The notes: generated from the sequence alone by a model not told the origin. A stretch of 64,000 nt of DNA from Paguma larvata (GCA_030068075.1 CM057842.1:41254659-41318658), one strand, 5' to 3'. Counted from the stretch's first letter, positions 1 to 12,083 are shown. Numbers and translations: made by a program.

Positions 1-296
1 CACAATTATGTGTTGATATGATATAAGTCAACTTTTTTTGGACTTACGTATTCATTTATTTTTGGCGATGATCATCCTTTAATTAAGAGGACGAAAGATT
101 TATTGTTGCTCAAAGGATGTACTGCCCAAAGTCTAGAACTGGTTAGCAAATTGATATTTTTCACTGTGGAGAAATTTGCTGTTAGTTCTTCACTGTCCAC
201 CTCTGTGGTCTTAGGGTCATAAAGAATTATGTTAATTCTAAATGCCATGTGTTCCCCATCCCATCAGGTTGATATTAGACCAAAACTGCCCTCAGA
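1..296. other. unique AT-rich DNA, no gene seen
   Basis: I recognise no repeat family and no coding potential here. The segment ends at the head of the first SINE. Confidence 0.5.
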
Positions 297-494
297 GGGG
301 TGCCTCAGTTGGTTAACTGTCTATCAGTTTCGGTTCAGGTCATGATTTCATGGCCATGTGGGTTTGAGCTCTGTGCTTGGCTCTGTATTGTCAGCATGGA
401 GCCTGTCTGGAATTCTCTCTCTTTCTCTCTCTCTCTGCCTCTGCTTCTGCTCTCTCTGTCTCTCTCAAAATAAATAAATAAACTTAAAAAAAAA
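297..494 (+). mobile_element. SINE, CAN-SINE/SINEC_Fc type, sense
   Basis: The tRNA-related head (GGGGTGCCTCAGTTGGTTAA) is followed by a GTCATGATTTCATGG block, a CT-rich middle and an AAATAAATAAATAAACTT plus A-run tail. The head has lost a few bases near CCTGGGTGGC. It is a non-autonomous retroposon copied by L1 machinery and transcribed by Pol III when young. The open frame on the other strand (335-670) is a by-product of this SINE. Confidence 0.93.
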
Positions 495-1652
495 TGAAGA
501 AGAAATAAAAGCTGACTGAATCGTTGCCTCGTTAACTCTGGACTGGCTTTACACTGCAGTAGGTCGTGGCCAATTTGGAGATTTGTAGCCTTTTTAAACA
601 TGATTCCTGGATATTGCAAAGAAGATACACGATCCTCAAACTGCTTATTGTCAATATTTCCCCTCTTCACTGTTGTCTTGCTTGAGAGGCTTTTCCTTCT
701 GAAAGTATTGGTTCACTGCAAAATGAACCGAGATTAAGAGCAGTTGTTAAATAGCACCACTAAGTGAATGATAACACTTTCAAACATGTCACAGGTATCA
801 TTTGGAGTTTTCTAGGACAGCCATTGTTGTTTTTGTTTTTGTTTTTCTGCATCTTATACTGCTACTGCAGTTGCAAAAACCACTGACACTCTCCTAGAAT
901 GTCTGATTCTACTCTCAGGATGCTCCTTCATCATCAGAAAGTAATAGTTAACAAAAACATAGGAGGGACTGTTGGGAGTCAGTGGCCTAGCCTTGGAAAC
1001 AAACTGTGTTTTCTCCCTGCCAGGTACTTGATTTGGTTTCTCCCTATTTGGTATTATATTCTGAGTTTGAAAAGGTTACCTAAGCACTAATTCAGAAATC
1101 GTTTTCAAAGAAGCTGAATTAAAAAAAAAAATCACAAGAACAAATCACCAGCTTCTATAATCATAGTTCTGACTCACTTTAATATAAGAGATGATTAGGA
1201 GAAGACTTCTGTTTTATTAGTGATTTCCAAGCAAACTTCTTTTTCTTCCTGGCAGAAAGACTCCTGGTTAAGAATACTCATAAGTAAATGAAACGATCTA
1301 GCACACTATCAGAGTAGCTTCACACATTTCTAGGTGTGAAGAAAGGCCCTGGGAACATTAAGTAGCTGTGACTATATCATTCCCCAAATGAGGCTAGCTA
1401 GCTTTCTTTCAGTTCCTTTACTTTCAGCTAAAAGTGAAAAATGTTTATCAGCATATCAGCTCAGGTCAGGCTCTGGAAATGAGTAACAAATGTAAAACAC
1501 AAGCAGCACAGAATTGTTCCATATCTAATCCTGCGGGTTGGATATTTGTGCAGTAACCCCAAGGGTCTACTTTATTTTAAGTTTTCATAATATCTGAGAG
1601 GCACAAAAAAGATGAAAAAATGATAAAGTCTTGCAAAAATTTGCCAGTCATC
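495..1652. other. unique DNA, no gene seen
   Basis: Mixed AT-rich sequence with no recognised repeat. The open frame at 899-1090 (63 codons) has no motif I recognise and no coding context, so I treat it as chance. Confidence 0.5.
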
Positions 1653-1809
1653 TTTTTTTTTTTAATGTTTATTTTCTTATTTTGAGAGAGAGAATACCAA
1701 GCAGGCTCCCTGCTGTCAGTGCATTGGCTCGAACCTGTGAACCGTGAGATCACCTAAACTGAAACCAAGGAGTTAGGATGCTTAACCAACTGAGCCACCT
1801 AGGCATCCC
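1653..1809 (-). mobile_element. SINE, SINEC_Fc type, antisense, shortened
   Basis: Read on the minus strand it has the usual head (AGGGATGCCTAGGTGGCTCA) and an AATAAACATTAAA-like tail followed by a poly-T run on the plus strand. The CT-rich middle and part of the body are missing, so the copy is about 155 bp instead of about 200. Flanks 1644-1652 (CCAGTCATC) and 1812-1820 (CCAGCCATC) look like a target-site duplication (TSD) with one change. Confidence 0.88.
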
Positions 1810-2919
1810 TCCCAGCCATCATTTTAAGAGGAAGCATATAATGGAAATTTGCTGAAAAGACTAAAAAAAGCTTTTAACAGTATTCACCAGGGGACTTGGT
1901 CTGGCTTCCTTGGGTTGGGAAAAATTTCCCTTCTTCATTAGTATAACTTGGGCACAGCTTGGTATATTCTCAGCCATTTGGAAAGAAAGAAAAGCTTTTG
2001 TTAGGCCTGATGATAGGGGATATTTTATCATGTATAAATCATTTTTTGATGATTTAGGGTAAGTTCATGTCATTTCAGTATGTGCACTGTGGAAATGAAC
2101 AATTTTTACAAATAACAAAGTATTATTGGTTCTTGTCATTAATAGGCCTCAAAAGATTTTAGCAGTGCCTAACTCACAGTGGGGACTTAGAATACATCTG
2201 TTTCTTTCAATATATGTATATTTTTTTTACTTGTGACCAAGCAAAATATGTTCTAGTTGATTTAGATGGAGAAGGAATTCATTAAATAGGTCCAGGTGCT
2301 TCTTGGATTTATTAGAAAGCTTGAAGAATGTGGTTCATGAAACAGGCAGTAAACAGATACGTTATATTTTTAGCTCAGTGAACTCAGGATTTTACCAAGT
2401 CTTAAGAAATTTTTGGTGATCCTCAACACTGAAAGAATATAATTTTGTCCGGGTGACAAAAACAAAACAAAACAATGAAAATGGCATCCAGCAACCACAA
2501 AATGTTATAAATTTCCGTTAAAATATTAGAGAATATGATATGGTTTATATAATTTGAATGGTTAAAGATTAGTTAGAATAAATAGCCAATTTGGAGAATT
2601 CAAAACTTCTGTTTATCAGAAACAGTAAACTCTATCTATTGAACCTTTTGGACTAAAGATTATTGGTAGATCCCTTCTGTTGAAGTGAGCAGCTTTCTAG
2701 GAATACAAAGCAAATCTAAAGGGAAGACAGTGACAACAGGGGAAAAACAAAATACCTTTTACCTGGTAAGGTGAGAGGGTTATTAACAAGATTAATGGTT
2801 ATTTTGGAAAGATAGTAGAAATGCTTTTATTTAATACAAAAGTCTTACCTGTGACCCTACTTCATTTTAACTTCTGTACAGCTTACCTATAATGTTTTGG
2901 GTACCAAATGCCATGATTC
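1810..2919. other. unique DNA, no gene seen
   Basis: AT-rich sequence between SINEs. No repeat family or exon is recognised. Confidence 0.5.
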
Positions 2920-3134
2920 TTTTTTTTTTTTTTTTTAATGTTTATTTGTCCATTCTGAGAGATAGTGAGAACAAGCAGAGAAGGGCAGAGACAGAGAGGA
3001 CAGAGGATCTGAAGCAGGCTCTGCACTGTTAGCACAGAGCCTGATGCAGAGCTTGACCCCATGAACCGTGAGATCTTGACCTGAGCCAAAATCAAGAGTT
3101 GGACATTCAATTGGGCTAGCCACACAGGTGCCCC
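2920..3134 (-). mobile_element. SINE, SINEC_Fc type, antisense
   Basis: A poly-T run at 2920-2937 (the A tail on the minus strand) leads into the complement of the CT-rich body and ends with CAGGTGCCCC, the reversed head. Flanks GCCATGATTCT (before) and GGCATGGTTCT (after) fit a diverged TSD. Minus-strand open frames at 2883-3144 are products of this SINE. Confidence 0.93.
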
Positions 3135-3193
3135 ATAACGGCATGGTTCTTCATTTGACTCACATAGTCAAGCTTTATTTTTAATGCCAATTA

Positions 3194-3419
3194 TTTTTTT
3201 TTTACTTTTTAAAAATCTTTATTCACTTTTGAGACACAGAGAGATACAAAGCATGAGCCAGGGGAGGGGCAGAGAGAGAGGGAGACACAGAATCCAAAGC
3301 AGGCTCCAGCATCTGAGCTGTCAGCACAGAGCCCGACGCAGAGCTCAAACCCATGAACCATGAGTTCATGACCTGAACTTAAGTTGGATGCTTGGCCCAC
3401 TGAGCCATCCAGGTGCCCC
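3194..3419 (-). mobile_element. SINE, SINEC_Fc type, antisense
   Basis: The body is complete: T-rich start, GAGAGAGG stretch, CAGGCTCCAGCATCTGAGCTG, and an end at CCAGGTGCCCC. TAATGCCAATT before it and TAATGCTAGTT after it give a TSD of about 11 bp with two changes. It lies 60 bp from the previous antisense copy, and the differing flanking duplications show two separate insertions. Confidence 0.93.
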
Positions 3420-3804
3420 TAATGCTAGTTCCTAATATAAAAAAGGTCAACAGTGCTACAAAGAAAGGATCGGTAAGTGTATCTTAAAGAAACAAAGCTC
3501 TTCTTGGGATAGAAAGCTTGATTTGTTCATTGTCAACTTGTCATACACACAAATTATATTCACACAGCATACAGAGAGTTTTCATCTAAATTCCGTCATT
3601 TAAGCTTTTTTCTCGACTACTGGGGGGTGATCATGAGATTCTGTAGCAGAAGCACTTGTTTTCATCTTTGTACCTGCTTTACAGAGCACAGAACTGGACA
3701 CAAAATATTTACCTAAAATTATTTATTGGAATTATTGACAGCTTATACAAATAGGCCAGTTTATTACTATATCAAAAGCTATATAGTACAAAGTTTCATG
3801 TTTT

Positions 3805-4013
3805 GGGGGCCCCTGGGTGGCTCAGTCATTTCAACATCTGACTCTCGATTTAGGCTCATATCATGATCTCACCATTGTGGGATCAAACCTCTCCTCAGGC
3901 TCCATGCTGTGGGTGGAGCCTGCTTAGAATTCTGTCTCTCCCTCTCCCTCTGCCCCTCTGCTCCTCTGCTATCCTCTCTGTCTCTCTGTAAAAACAAAAC
4001 AAAAATAAAGAAA
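3805..4013 (+). mobile_element. SINE, SINEC_Fc type, sense
   Basis: The head is GGGGCCCCTGGGTGGCTCAG. The tail has drifted to AAAACAAAACAAAAATAAAG. A 15-bp TSD is visible, CAAAGTTTCATGTTT at 3789-3803 and CAAAGTTTCACATTT at 4017-4031, with two differences. It lies inverted to the SINE ending at 3419. Confidence 0.94.
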
Positions 4014-4184
4014 CCCCAAAGTTTCACATTTGAAAGTCAGAAGAATTTTGATGAGATAAGTTTCTTGTCACTAATTTTATCACACAATATTGCAAGGATA
4101 ATAAAGGGATTTGAGGCATTTTCTATCAAAGTTAAATGAGATTTATTATTTGTATAATAGCATGCATATTTTTCTAAATACTTT

Positions 4185-4318
4185 TCATATCTTACCCTAT
4201 TTAATTCTCAAGACAACTAGATGTGGTAGGTATTATACTTAAATTGATTTTGCAGATGAAGAATCAGAACAGTTAAAATATTTACCCAAAGTCACACAGT
4301 TGTAAGCAGTATACATTT
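4185..4318 (+). mobile_element. ancient MIR/L2-type fossil
   Basis: The order of blocks matches the mammalian MIR/L2 core: TTTAATTCTCAAGACAACTAG, a GGTAGGTATTAT block, TTTTGCAGATGAAGAATCAGA, and CCCAAAGTCACACAGTTGTAAG. Divergence is high, as expected for an element older than the placental radiation. MIR versus L2 cannot be settled by eye. Confidence 0.7.
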
Positions 4319-4483
4319 TAGGTGTATCAAGATGTATGGTATATGTTATATTACTGTGCGTACATTATATATATACATAATTCATGTGTGCATTAATATG
4401 TTAATGTATATATGTCATTAAAGAACATGGTTTAGAGAACTCAATGAAATTGTATTATTAGATTTTAATATAAAAAATTCACT

Positions 4484-4714
4484 GGGGCTCCTTGATGGCT
4501 CAGTCAGTTAAGTGCCGACTTTGGATCAGGTCATGATCTTAACTGTTTGTGAGTTCAGGCCCTGCGTAGGGCTCTCTGCTGACATCTCAGAGCCTGGAGC
4601 CTGCTTTGGATCCTGTGTCTTCCTCTCTTTCTGCCCCCCACCCCCCACTCGCACTCTGTCTTTCTCTCTCTCTTTCTCAAAAATAAAATAAATGTTAAAA
4701 TTAAAAAAAAATAG
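4484..4714 (+). mobile_element. SINE, SINEC_Fc type, sense, exact TSD
   Basis: Full length from GGGGCTCCTTGATGGCTCAG to an A-rich tail. The 11-bp sequence AAAAAATTCAC occurs at 4472-4482 and 4715-4725, an exact TSD. The middle carries a C-rich run (CCCCCCACCCCCCAC). Confidence 0.94.
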
Positions 4715-4725
4715 AAAAAATTCAC

Positions 4726-5562
4726 CAAATATAACTTTTTCCCCACTTTGTTAATGTCAGATCCTCAGGTTGTTTTCATAATGCAATTATATGTTTCACA
4801 GTGTTTAATCCATGTTAGTTTCCTAGCCCAAACAACTGATGAATCTGTACACTAGTCCTTTTGTCTGGACTGCACCCGGCATCCTGACCATTCTCCTTCC
4901 GGAGAACATATTGTCCAGAGCCGATCCCTGTGCTGACACCAAGGCTGATGGACAGGTCTTGCTTTCTTTTTAAAGGTCTGTTTTAAGTCAGATGCACTCA
5001 GTCCCTGGAGAAGCACACATATTTTCCTTCTCCGTTTCTTTAACACACATGCACTTGCTTCAGCTGGGCCCTCTTTAAATTATTGTTGCTTCCTCAGCTG
5101 CAGCTTTTGCATAATGATGTCATATTTTACTGTCAATATCACTATAATGTTTTTGTGCAGGGAGTTAGGGAAGAAAAAATAGGGTAACATTTTTCTGAAG
5201 TCTTGTTTTTTCTTGTTCTTTTTCTCTTGACCTTGTGTCTACCTGACCATGTCTGTGATGTGAAAATCCTGTCACAGGCTTATTTGAATCTGTTGCATTT
5301 GAGTTGAGTGAGCCACAATTCATTAAGAGCAGGCTGTTTCTGGGGAGGAATTAATCCTGAATTAGCAATGTTGAACCACATGGTTCATTTGACAGTGTCA
5401 CAATTGGCCAAAAAAAGATTCTACTAATTAAAAGACTTGTATACCCGATCTGCTACTGTGTTTTCTGGATATTTTTGTATATCTTTAATCTAAATAGATC
5501 ATTACAATTTTTCCTGTTTCTCAAGAACTGCCTCTGGTTTTCTTAAGCAATAATAGATAGAT
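4726..5562. other. unique DNA; 5050-5420 possibly conserved non-coding
   Basis: No repeat family is recognised. From about 5050 to 5420 the composition is more balanced and contains TAAT-core and E-box-like words (CAGCTG, GCAATTA-like sites). There is no exon structure. That it is conserved is only an inference; see findings. Confidence 0.35.

Positions 5563-5609
<47 letters not shown>
5563..5609. repeat. (GATA)n microsatellite, about 11.75 units
   Basis: A 47-bp uninterrupted GATA run, preceded by a degenerate lead-in (ATAGATAGATGATAG). Its purity suggests a length-variable locus. Confidence 0.97.
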
Positions 5610-7103
5610 TGATTTATTGACATAGAACGGCAGCTCAGAGAACTGAAGAAGTATTTGAAGAAAAAGGCTGGGGATGGACAAAACAGACAGGTCAGGGGTG
5701 TGGGCAGCGGGAAGTTTTGATCAGATTTTTCAGGATTTTACTCCTGGGATGTATCAGTGAAAACGAGCTTCGGTTTTTGATCACTGTGGTCAAGGTTGAG
5801 ATTCTCTGGTAAGAAGGATATGCCAAGTGTGGATTACGTGCCCGCGTAGTGGCAGGATACTGTGATGGACAATTGCACAAAATAACCAGTCCATCAGTGT
5901 GAATTCGGAGTTGTTACCAGAATACAGGAAAATTGGCGTGGATTGGCAAAAACAACACATTTCTATTATAAAGTAAACCGTTTAAAAATAGTCTATTGTA
6001 AAGGGTGTTCAATCTACAGCACCGTTGTAGTGTAAGTTTGATCACATAGCCAACATCCCACACACACCTTTTTAAAAAATCAGAATGTGACATCCATTCC
6101 CACTTTAGGAAGTTAACCAGCTTTATTAAAACATGCCTTTATCGTGGCAGTATAAAGGTTACTCTGTGATTTTAAGCAATCCCGACTAGAACAGAGAAGT
6201 TGAGTGGATCCTTGCAGGATATATTCGAAAGGTAAGGGAAAACATTAGCTCTATACAAAAGCATAACTTCATTCATAAGCGAAGCGTTAATGAGAGCACA
6301 GTATCTCAACCTTCTCTTGGCACATGGAGGCGATCGCTCTTGCAGGCACACCCAGGGCACGAGTGCTGAGGATCCTGAGGAGTATCAGAGCCTTGTTGCT
6401 CTGTCCCTCGAGAGGCCACTGCAGTATCTGAAGTTGTAAACATGCAAACGTATCCTGTCTTCTTCAAAGCTGCCTCCCTGATGTCTCTCTTACTGGCAGC
6501 AGAAAGCAGAGCAAGGCTGCAAATCTTGCACAGCAATCTGGAAATGATGGCAGGGCAGCCTCGTGTGGGAGTCCTAAATCTGACACTCGGGCCTGTCAGT
6601 ACTGATCTTGCTGCCTTTGCAGCTTGTCCAGCGTGTGGAAAAGGGAGGCGGAATGGGGACCGTCTGCTTTGTGTTCCTGGCCTCTAACCACTTGGTTACA
6701 GCCTGGTGTGTTTTCCATTCTGTGTCTTTTCAAGAGAACCTTCAGTTAAGTTTATCCTGCACCTTCAAGGCAGAGAATCTATGTTTTGTACTCTTGTACT
6801 TCGTCTGATCTGAAGTTTTTGTTGGAAAAATCATGTATTTCAAGTTTATGAGGGTTTTTTGTTTTGCTTTGTTTTCAGTAAAGAAGGATTACCAGACCAA
6901 AATTACCCATTATCACTTTAAGTAAGATTTGTAAAATGTTCAGAGTCTTAAGTGGAAAAATACTTCAGTAGAATAAGACCTCTTCCTTATTGTAAATCAG
7001 CCTTCCTAGGGTTAGAAAGAACTGGCTCTGGCAGATCCATAATCCGGAAGGGCTCAGTTTACATTCCTGTGAATATTCCTATTAAAAATAATATGAGCTT
7101 CTT
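5610..7103. other. unique DNA, no gene seen
   Basis: Roughly 1.5 kb without recognised repeats, including a somewhat GC-richer part near 6300-6700. Open frames there (6172-6360 and 6306-6536 minus, 6442-6687 and 6608-6808 plus) overlap one another on both strands and have no domain I know. I see no splice-supported exon. Confidence 0.45.
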
Positions 7104-7333
7104 GGGGCATCTGAGTGGCTCAGTCAGTTAAGCGTCCAACTTCAGCTTAGGTCATGATCTCATGGTTCATGAGTCTGAGCCCTGCGTCTGTCTCTGTGCT
7201 GATAGCTTGGAGTCGGGAGCCTGCTTCGGATTCTCTGTCTCCCTGTCTCTCTGTCCCTATTTCCCTCTCCCACTCATGCTCTGAGTCTCTCTCAAAGATG
7301 AATAAACATTAAAAAAATTAAAAAGTAAAATAG
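7104..7333 (+). mobile_element. SINE, SINEC_Fc type, sense
   Basis: Complete head (GGGGCATCTGAGTGGCTCAG), body and AATAAACATTAAAAAAATTA tail. TSD AAATAATATGAGCTTC (7086-7101) and AAATAATATAAGCTTC (7334-7349) is 16 bp with one change. Confidence 0.95.
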
Positions 7334-7349
7334 AAATAATATAAGCTTC

Positions 7350-8990
7350 CAGTTCAAGATTGGATAGCTTTAGTATAATTATGCTTTTCGTCTTCTGTGA
7401 GAACTGCATGAAATAAAAATACTGAAGAAAAAGCATAGCTTACAGAATGTGGTACATTGATTGAACCATTGAATATTGCCATTTTTGTTAGTAAAAAAGG
7501 ATTAAACATTGGTTATTTCCTATGTTTCAAGTTAATATATACAAGGAAGATAAATGGAGGTGATTTATAACTGAATAAGAGGTAAAAATCACAAAGGAGT
7601 AGGTTATGGATGAATACGAAGAAAGCTGCACATCCCAGAATGTGGAAGGTGGAGGATTTTGGAGCCGATCCATTTTATGGGTCCCTAGAGACTGTGGAGT
7701 CAGAGACTGTAAGCACAGTCAAGGGCAAAGGGCAAATGGGACCCCAAATGGTCATTGTGTAGAACTAAACCAAGTAGCATTCCTACGCTTAGTCTTAGAC
7801 TACAGGCATCTGATAGTTACCCTGAGATAAAACCTCAAGTGGGATTTTTTTTCTGCCAAGCAACAATTTGAGGAAGGTTAAGGTTCCAAATGTGACTGTC
7901 AGTATTAGTAACAAGATCATGGTCATTTTGGCATTTGGTGGAGAAGCTCTATAGCCAGAGAGCTAACTGGTGAGACCTTATTTTACCCCATGTAGACATT
8001 CTGGTCATAGTTGCAAATCAGTAGGGAAAACCAAAAGGAAACTGTATTCATGATCAGGCAACAACAGAAGAACACATCACCTGCATCATTATTTCTTAAA
8101 TTTAAACCATGCTTCTGAGGAGAGCTAGCAGAATCAAAAAGAAGAATCCATAAACTCAGGTATAAAATATATTCTAAGTTCAAATATAAGAAACTCAGAG
8201 AACAGAAGAAAACTTAAAATAATACAGTTTATAATTAAAGATTTCAAACAGTCTTTCAGTGGTATTTTTTGGATAACCAAAACATGTTTATATAATCATA
8301 AAATATGAAACTACTTTTTAACATCACCCTAAGGACAATGTGTGATATGTTTGGTTAAAGGTGCAATATAAAATATTAACACTAAAAGTGTCAACAATGT
8401 TGAAATTAAAGCCTAACTTACAGAAGGTAGTACATTAACCTAGAAAAGAGAGTGGACAGAAAAAAGTGCTTGAAGAGAGACTAAGGGAACTAAAATTCTA
8501 ATCTTAAAATTCCAGAAAATACTGCTGAATTTAATGGAACAAGAAATTAATGTTTAAGTAGATTATTTAAGGTAAAAACATAATCAATAGAAGAATTATT
8601 ATTTAGAATGTAGTATAAGTAGTTTTAGATTAATCTTTATTATTCACATTGGGGGAGTCAATAGAAATTTTCTCCAGTTGATAGGTGAGGAAATAGTTGC
8701 GGATTTATGTTATCTAAATGCTGGGAGTTTTCCTTAAAAAGTGGAACTAGGTTTGAAGAGGAGTGGGACTATTGAAAATGGCTTTTCTGTATAATGTCAT
8801 TCGTTATCAGGAACTTGTATTACTCGAATAATTATTCAAATATGAAAAATGTGATAGACTATGTAAGAATCACATTGATCTTTATTGTATTGATTTTACT
8901 TTTTATTTTTAAAACATTTGATATAAACATATATTTTGATAAGGAAAAAGAAACTCCAAAGTATTCATAAATCATTAAAATATTATGTCC
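7350..8990. other. unique AT-rich DNA, no gene seen
   Basis: About 1.6 kb with no recognised repeat. Short frames at 7606-7830 and 7983-8183 show no known motif. Confidence 0.5.
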
Positions 8991-9190
8991 TGGGCACCTG
9001 GATGGCCCAGTTGGTTAAGCATCTGACTCTCAGTTTCAGCTCCGGTCATGATCTCAAGGTTTGTGAGATTGAGCCCCATGTTGGGCTCTGCGCTGACATC
9101 ACAGAGCCTGCTTGGGATTCTTTCTCTCTTTCTCTCTGCCCCTTCCTCGCTCATGCTTTCTCTCTTGCAAAATAAATTAATAAACATTAA
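8991..9190 (+). mobile_element. SINE, SINEC_Fc type, sense
   Basis: Runs from TGGGCACCTGGATGGCCCAG to AATAAATTAATAAACATTAA. Its end is directly followed by AGGTGCCCCA, the reverse complement of the family's own head (see findings). No clear TSD was found. Confidence 0.93.
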
Positions 9191-9879
9191 AGGTGCCCCA
9201 GTACTCTGCTAGAAGTTTTATATGCATTTAGTCTGTTCTGAATAATGGTTTATTTACTATCATTTTTTTTCACATGTGAATAAACTGGGTCTCATAATTT
9301 ATTAACTAACACAAGTTTACATAAGTTTGGGTCATGCTTCTAAGCCTTCATTTTGGTCTCCTCAAATGAACCTGTTTATATCACCCCACGTTCTCTTCAA
9401 AAGATAGATTATTTTATGGATGGGTGGATGGATAGATAGATGATTAATTATTAGACAAATGGATGGATGATAGATGTGGCATATGATCTTAAAATATAGG
9501 AACTGAAAGATTTAATGCAGCTTCCTAAATGGAAACTTACGACCCAGTATACACAATAAGAAGATGACAAAACATAGTTTTGCAGTAATTAACACAGATT
9601 AACAAGTCATCTTTAAAAAATCTGACCTCACTGATCCAATTGGTTTTTGAACATTTGATTATTAAAACAGTTGGACATTCTAAATAGTCTTGGCTGCCTC
9701 TTTGTGGTTCTATATTGCATTGATCCTACCATTATTTAGAGTTTGGATTCTCTGTCAGACTTCTTAGCTTCTAGTTCCTCTTTTTCCCTTTTACTATCTG
9801 TGGAAGATCGTTTCTCCTTTTGGTCCCTCCCTCATTCCTCAAGCGTAAATTGAAATTAAAAAGGTGCTGCAAAAAAAGT
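9191..9879. other. unique DNA with a small degenerate GATG/GATA patch
   Basis: At 9417-9475 there is an imperfect GATG/GATA tract (GATGGGTGGATGGATAGATA and onward). The rest is not recognised. Confidence 0.45.
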
Positions 9880-10163
9880 ACGGATGAAGGGGATCGAAAG
9901 GTCAGACTTCCAGTTATAAAATGAATAATGTGCAGCACAGCGACTATAGTGATAGCACGGTATTGCATATTTGAAAGTCGATAAATGAGGAGATCCTAAA
10001 AGTTCTCACTGAAAACAAAAATTGTAACTCTGTATCGTGACAGATGGGAACTAAACTTACTGTGGTGATCATTTTGCAATATATGCAAATGTTGCATCAT
10101 GATGTAGTACACCTGAAACTTAAATAATACATATGTCAACTAAATCTCAGTAAAGCAATAGAA
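9880..10163 (+). mobile_element. L1 3' end, old mammalian type, sense
   Basis: Recognised from the L1M-type 3' UTR: CAGACTTCCAGTTATAAAAT, AAAGTTCTCACTGAAAAC, TGTGGTGATCATTTTGCAAT, and GTACACCTGAAACTTAAATA near the end, followed by a poly-A-like tail. The element is strongly 5' truncated and has no coding content. Confidence 0.85.
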
Positions 10164-12072
10164 AAGGAGGGGGGGAGAAACTTTGTAGCTGACAATACCA
10201 TTTCTTTTCCATACATTTGTTCTTCTGTTTTCATTGCTATACAGTACTCTAATTTGAGGTCTGGAAATAGTTCCTTATTTATCTGGTTCCCTTAAAGCTG
10301 TGGGTTGCCACATAACAGTTCTAGTTACGAGATGTAAGTAGAAGGTGGCTGAGGGGTTGTGAAGAAAGCAGGAAGATGTCCCTCCGTGCGGGAAGAAAGA
10401 GATCTGAGTTCTGGACATTCCTGTCTTTCTTTGTTTGACTTGCCTTGAACAGGACCACAGTCCAAGGAGCTGGGTAGGTAGTCTTGTGAACGTGTGAGGA
10501 AAACCCAAGAGCATTTCACCAGTTCTAATTTTGACATCAGCAAGAGATCACCTGCCTAAGCTTAGATTTTTGTGTGTGTCTAAAGTAAATTAATGGCCCT
10601 AAGCCACTGTAAGTGATTTTCTGCCAATTGTGACCAGATGAATTCCCCAACTGATACTAATGCCTTCCTCATATGGTTATCGAAAGGAGTAAATGAAATC
10701 ATCTATGTAAAGTATTAAGATTAGAAACTACCACATACTAAGCAGTAATTATTGGTTACATTGGGGGAGAGGAGGAAATTTTAAAGAATCATATAGAATT
10801 TTACAGCTTGAAATCCAGTCTTTTCATCTCATGGTTGAGAGGAAAAACAAAGTTCCAAAGCATTAAATGACATATTCAAGATAACTCATAGAATTTTTAT
10901 TTCTCTTCACAATTTACTATTGTAAAATGTGATGCTTATTAAGCACCCGCTAAAAAGCAGGCACTCATAATGCACTCATAAAGCATACTTCCAGTGACAT
11001 GTATTCTGGGAGTAAAACTAGAATCCAAGCCATTTAAAGTTAAACTGCACCAAATTATAAAGAGCTTTCACACCAAAGTTTGTACCTTAGCAGAGAGGAG
11101 TTGGGAACCCTTTGGTTCTTCATACCAATTAATTTTATTGTAAGTTTGCATTGTTCACAGAATCAAAGAAATGTCTATGGTACTATAGATGAGCCAAATC
11201 AATGGCTATTCCATTCATCCCACCACCAGGATTCCATCTAACCTGAATATTGACACTTGAATGTATCAACCTCAATGATTTTTCATTCTGTGTTCCTCTA
11301 CTTGACTCACAGACCAGCAGGACATGGAGAGAATGTTGGATTGACCTAATATGCATCACATATTCACTCCTAGGCTAAGAAAAGTGCATCACCTTGACTG
11401 ACAGTTCACCATATTGCTAACAAAGGAAGAGAAGTAATTCTTTAACAGGAAATTACTGTGCTGTCACCAAAAGAAGGCAGAATGAATGTGAAATGACAAA
11501 ACAAATCACCTATCCATTTACTTAAACCGGGGCTTTACCTCTTTTCAGTATATCTTACCGATTCTCTGTTATATTCTAAGAAGTTCCTACTTGGAATATA
11601 TAATATAGTTTTTCTTCTTGCTGATAGAGGCTGCTTGTGAAAAAGTTTATAAATTAAAGTAGTTGCTCAGTCTTACACAATTGGGCCAGGCATCCAATTA
11701 GTATATGGGTCTTGCTATCAGGACTATCAAGATGATTTAGGAGTTTTCCCTCTAGCAGAGGAAAATCCTTGCTAAGCCGAGAATCAGTGTGGTACACCAG
11801 TCTTCCATTGACCCCCATCAGTTCTGTTCTCTTGTACCCTTGATTTTTGAGGAACTTTACTTACACTGTTTTCTGTATAACCTTTTGATGTTGTTGTTGA
11901 AATTGATAATATTTTGATTCCTCTGTATTTTAATCCTTTACCTTCTACTCCATACTTGGAACTCTGAGGCCAATTACCAGTACTACTTGGACAAGGCATT
12001 GGTGTGTAACACTTACCTTTTTAGTAATTAGGCCCTGAATTATGAGTCTAGATTAGAAGAATTAAAACATAA
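10164..12072. other. unique DNA, no gene seen
   Basis: About 1.9 kb. Weak MIR/L2-like words occur near 10820-10900 and 10935-10980 (GCACCCGCTAAAAAGCAGGC), too poor to call. Minus-strand frames at 10275-10543 and 11784-11999 have no recognised motif. Confidence 0.4.
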
Positions 12073-12083
12073 AGGAGGAATAG

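Noticed and set aside
335..670. 111-codon minus-strand frame with an ERDRESRSRGRERE stretch
   Set aside because: The arginine/serine-rich part is the antisense of the SINE's CT-rich segment. The same pattern recurs in other SINEs (for example 27356, 62422, 4555).
6172..6808. Cluster of overlapping frames in a GC-richer stretch as a possible exon or CpG promoter
   Set aside because: Frames overlap on both strands, no splice pattern or known domain, and CpG is not dense enough for an island.
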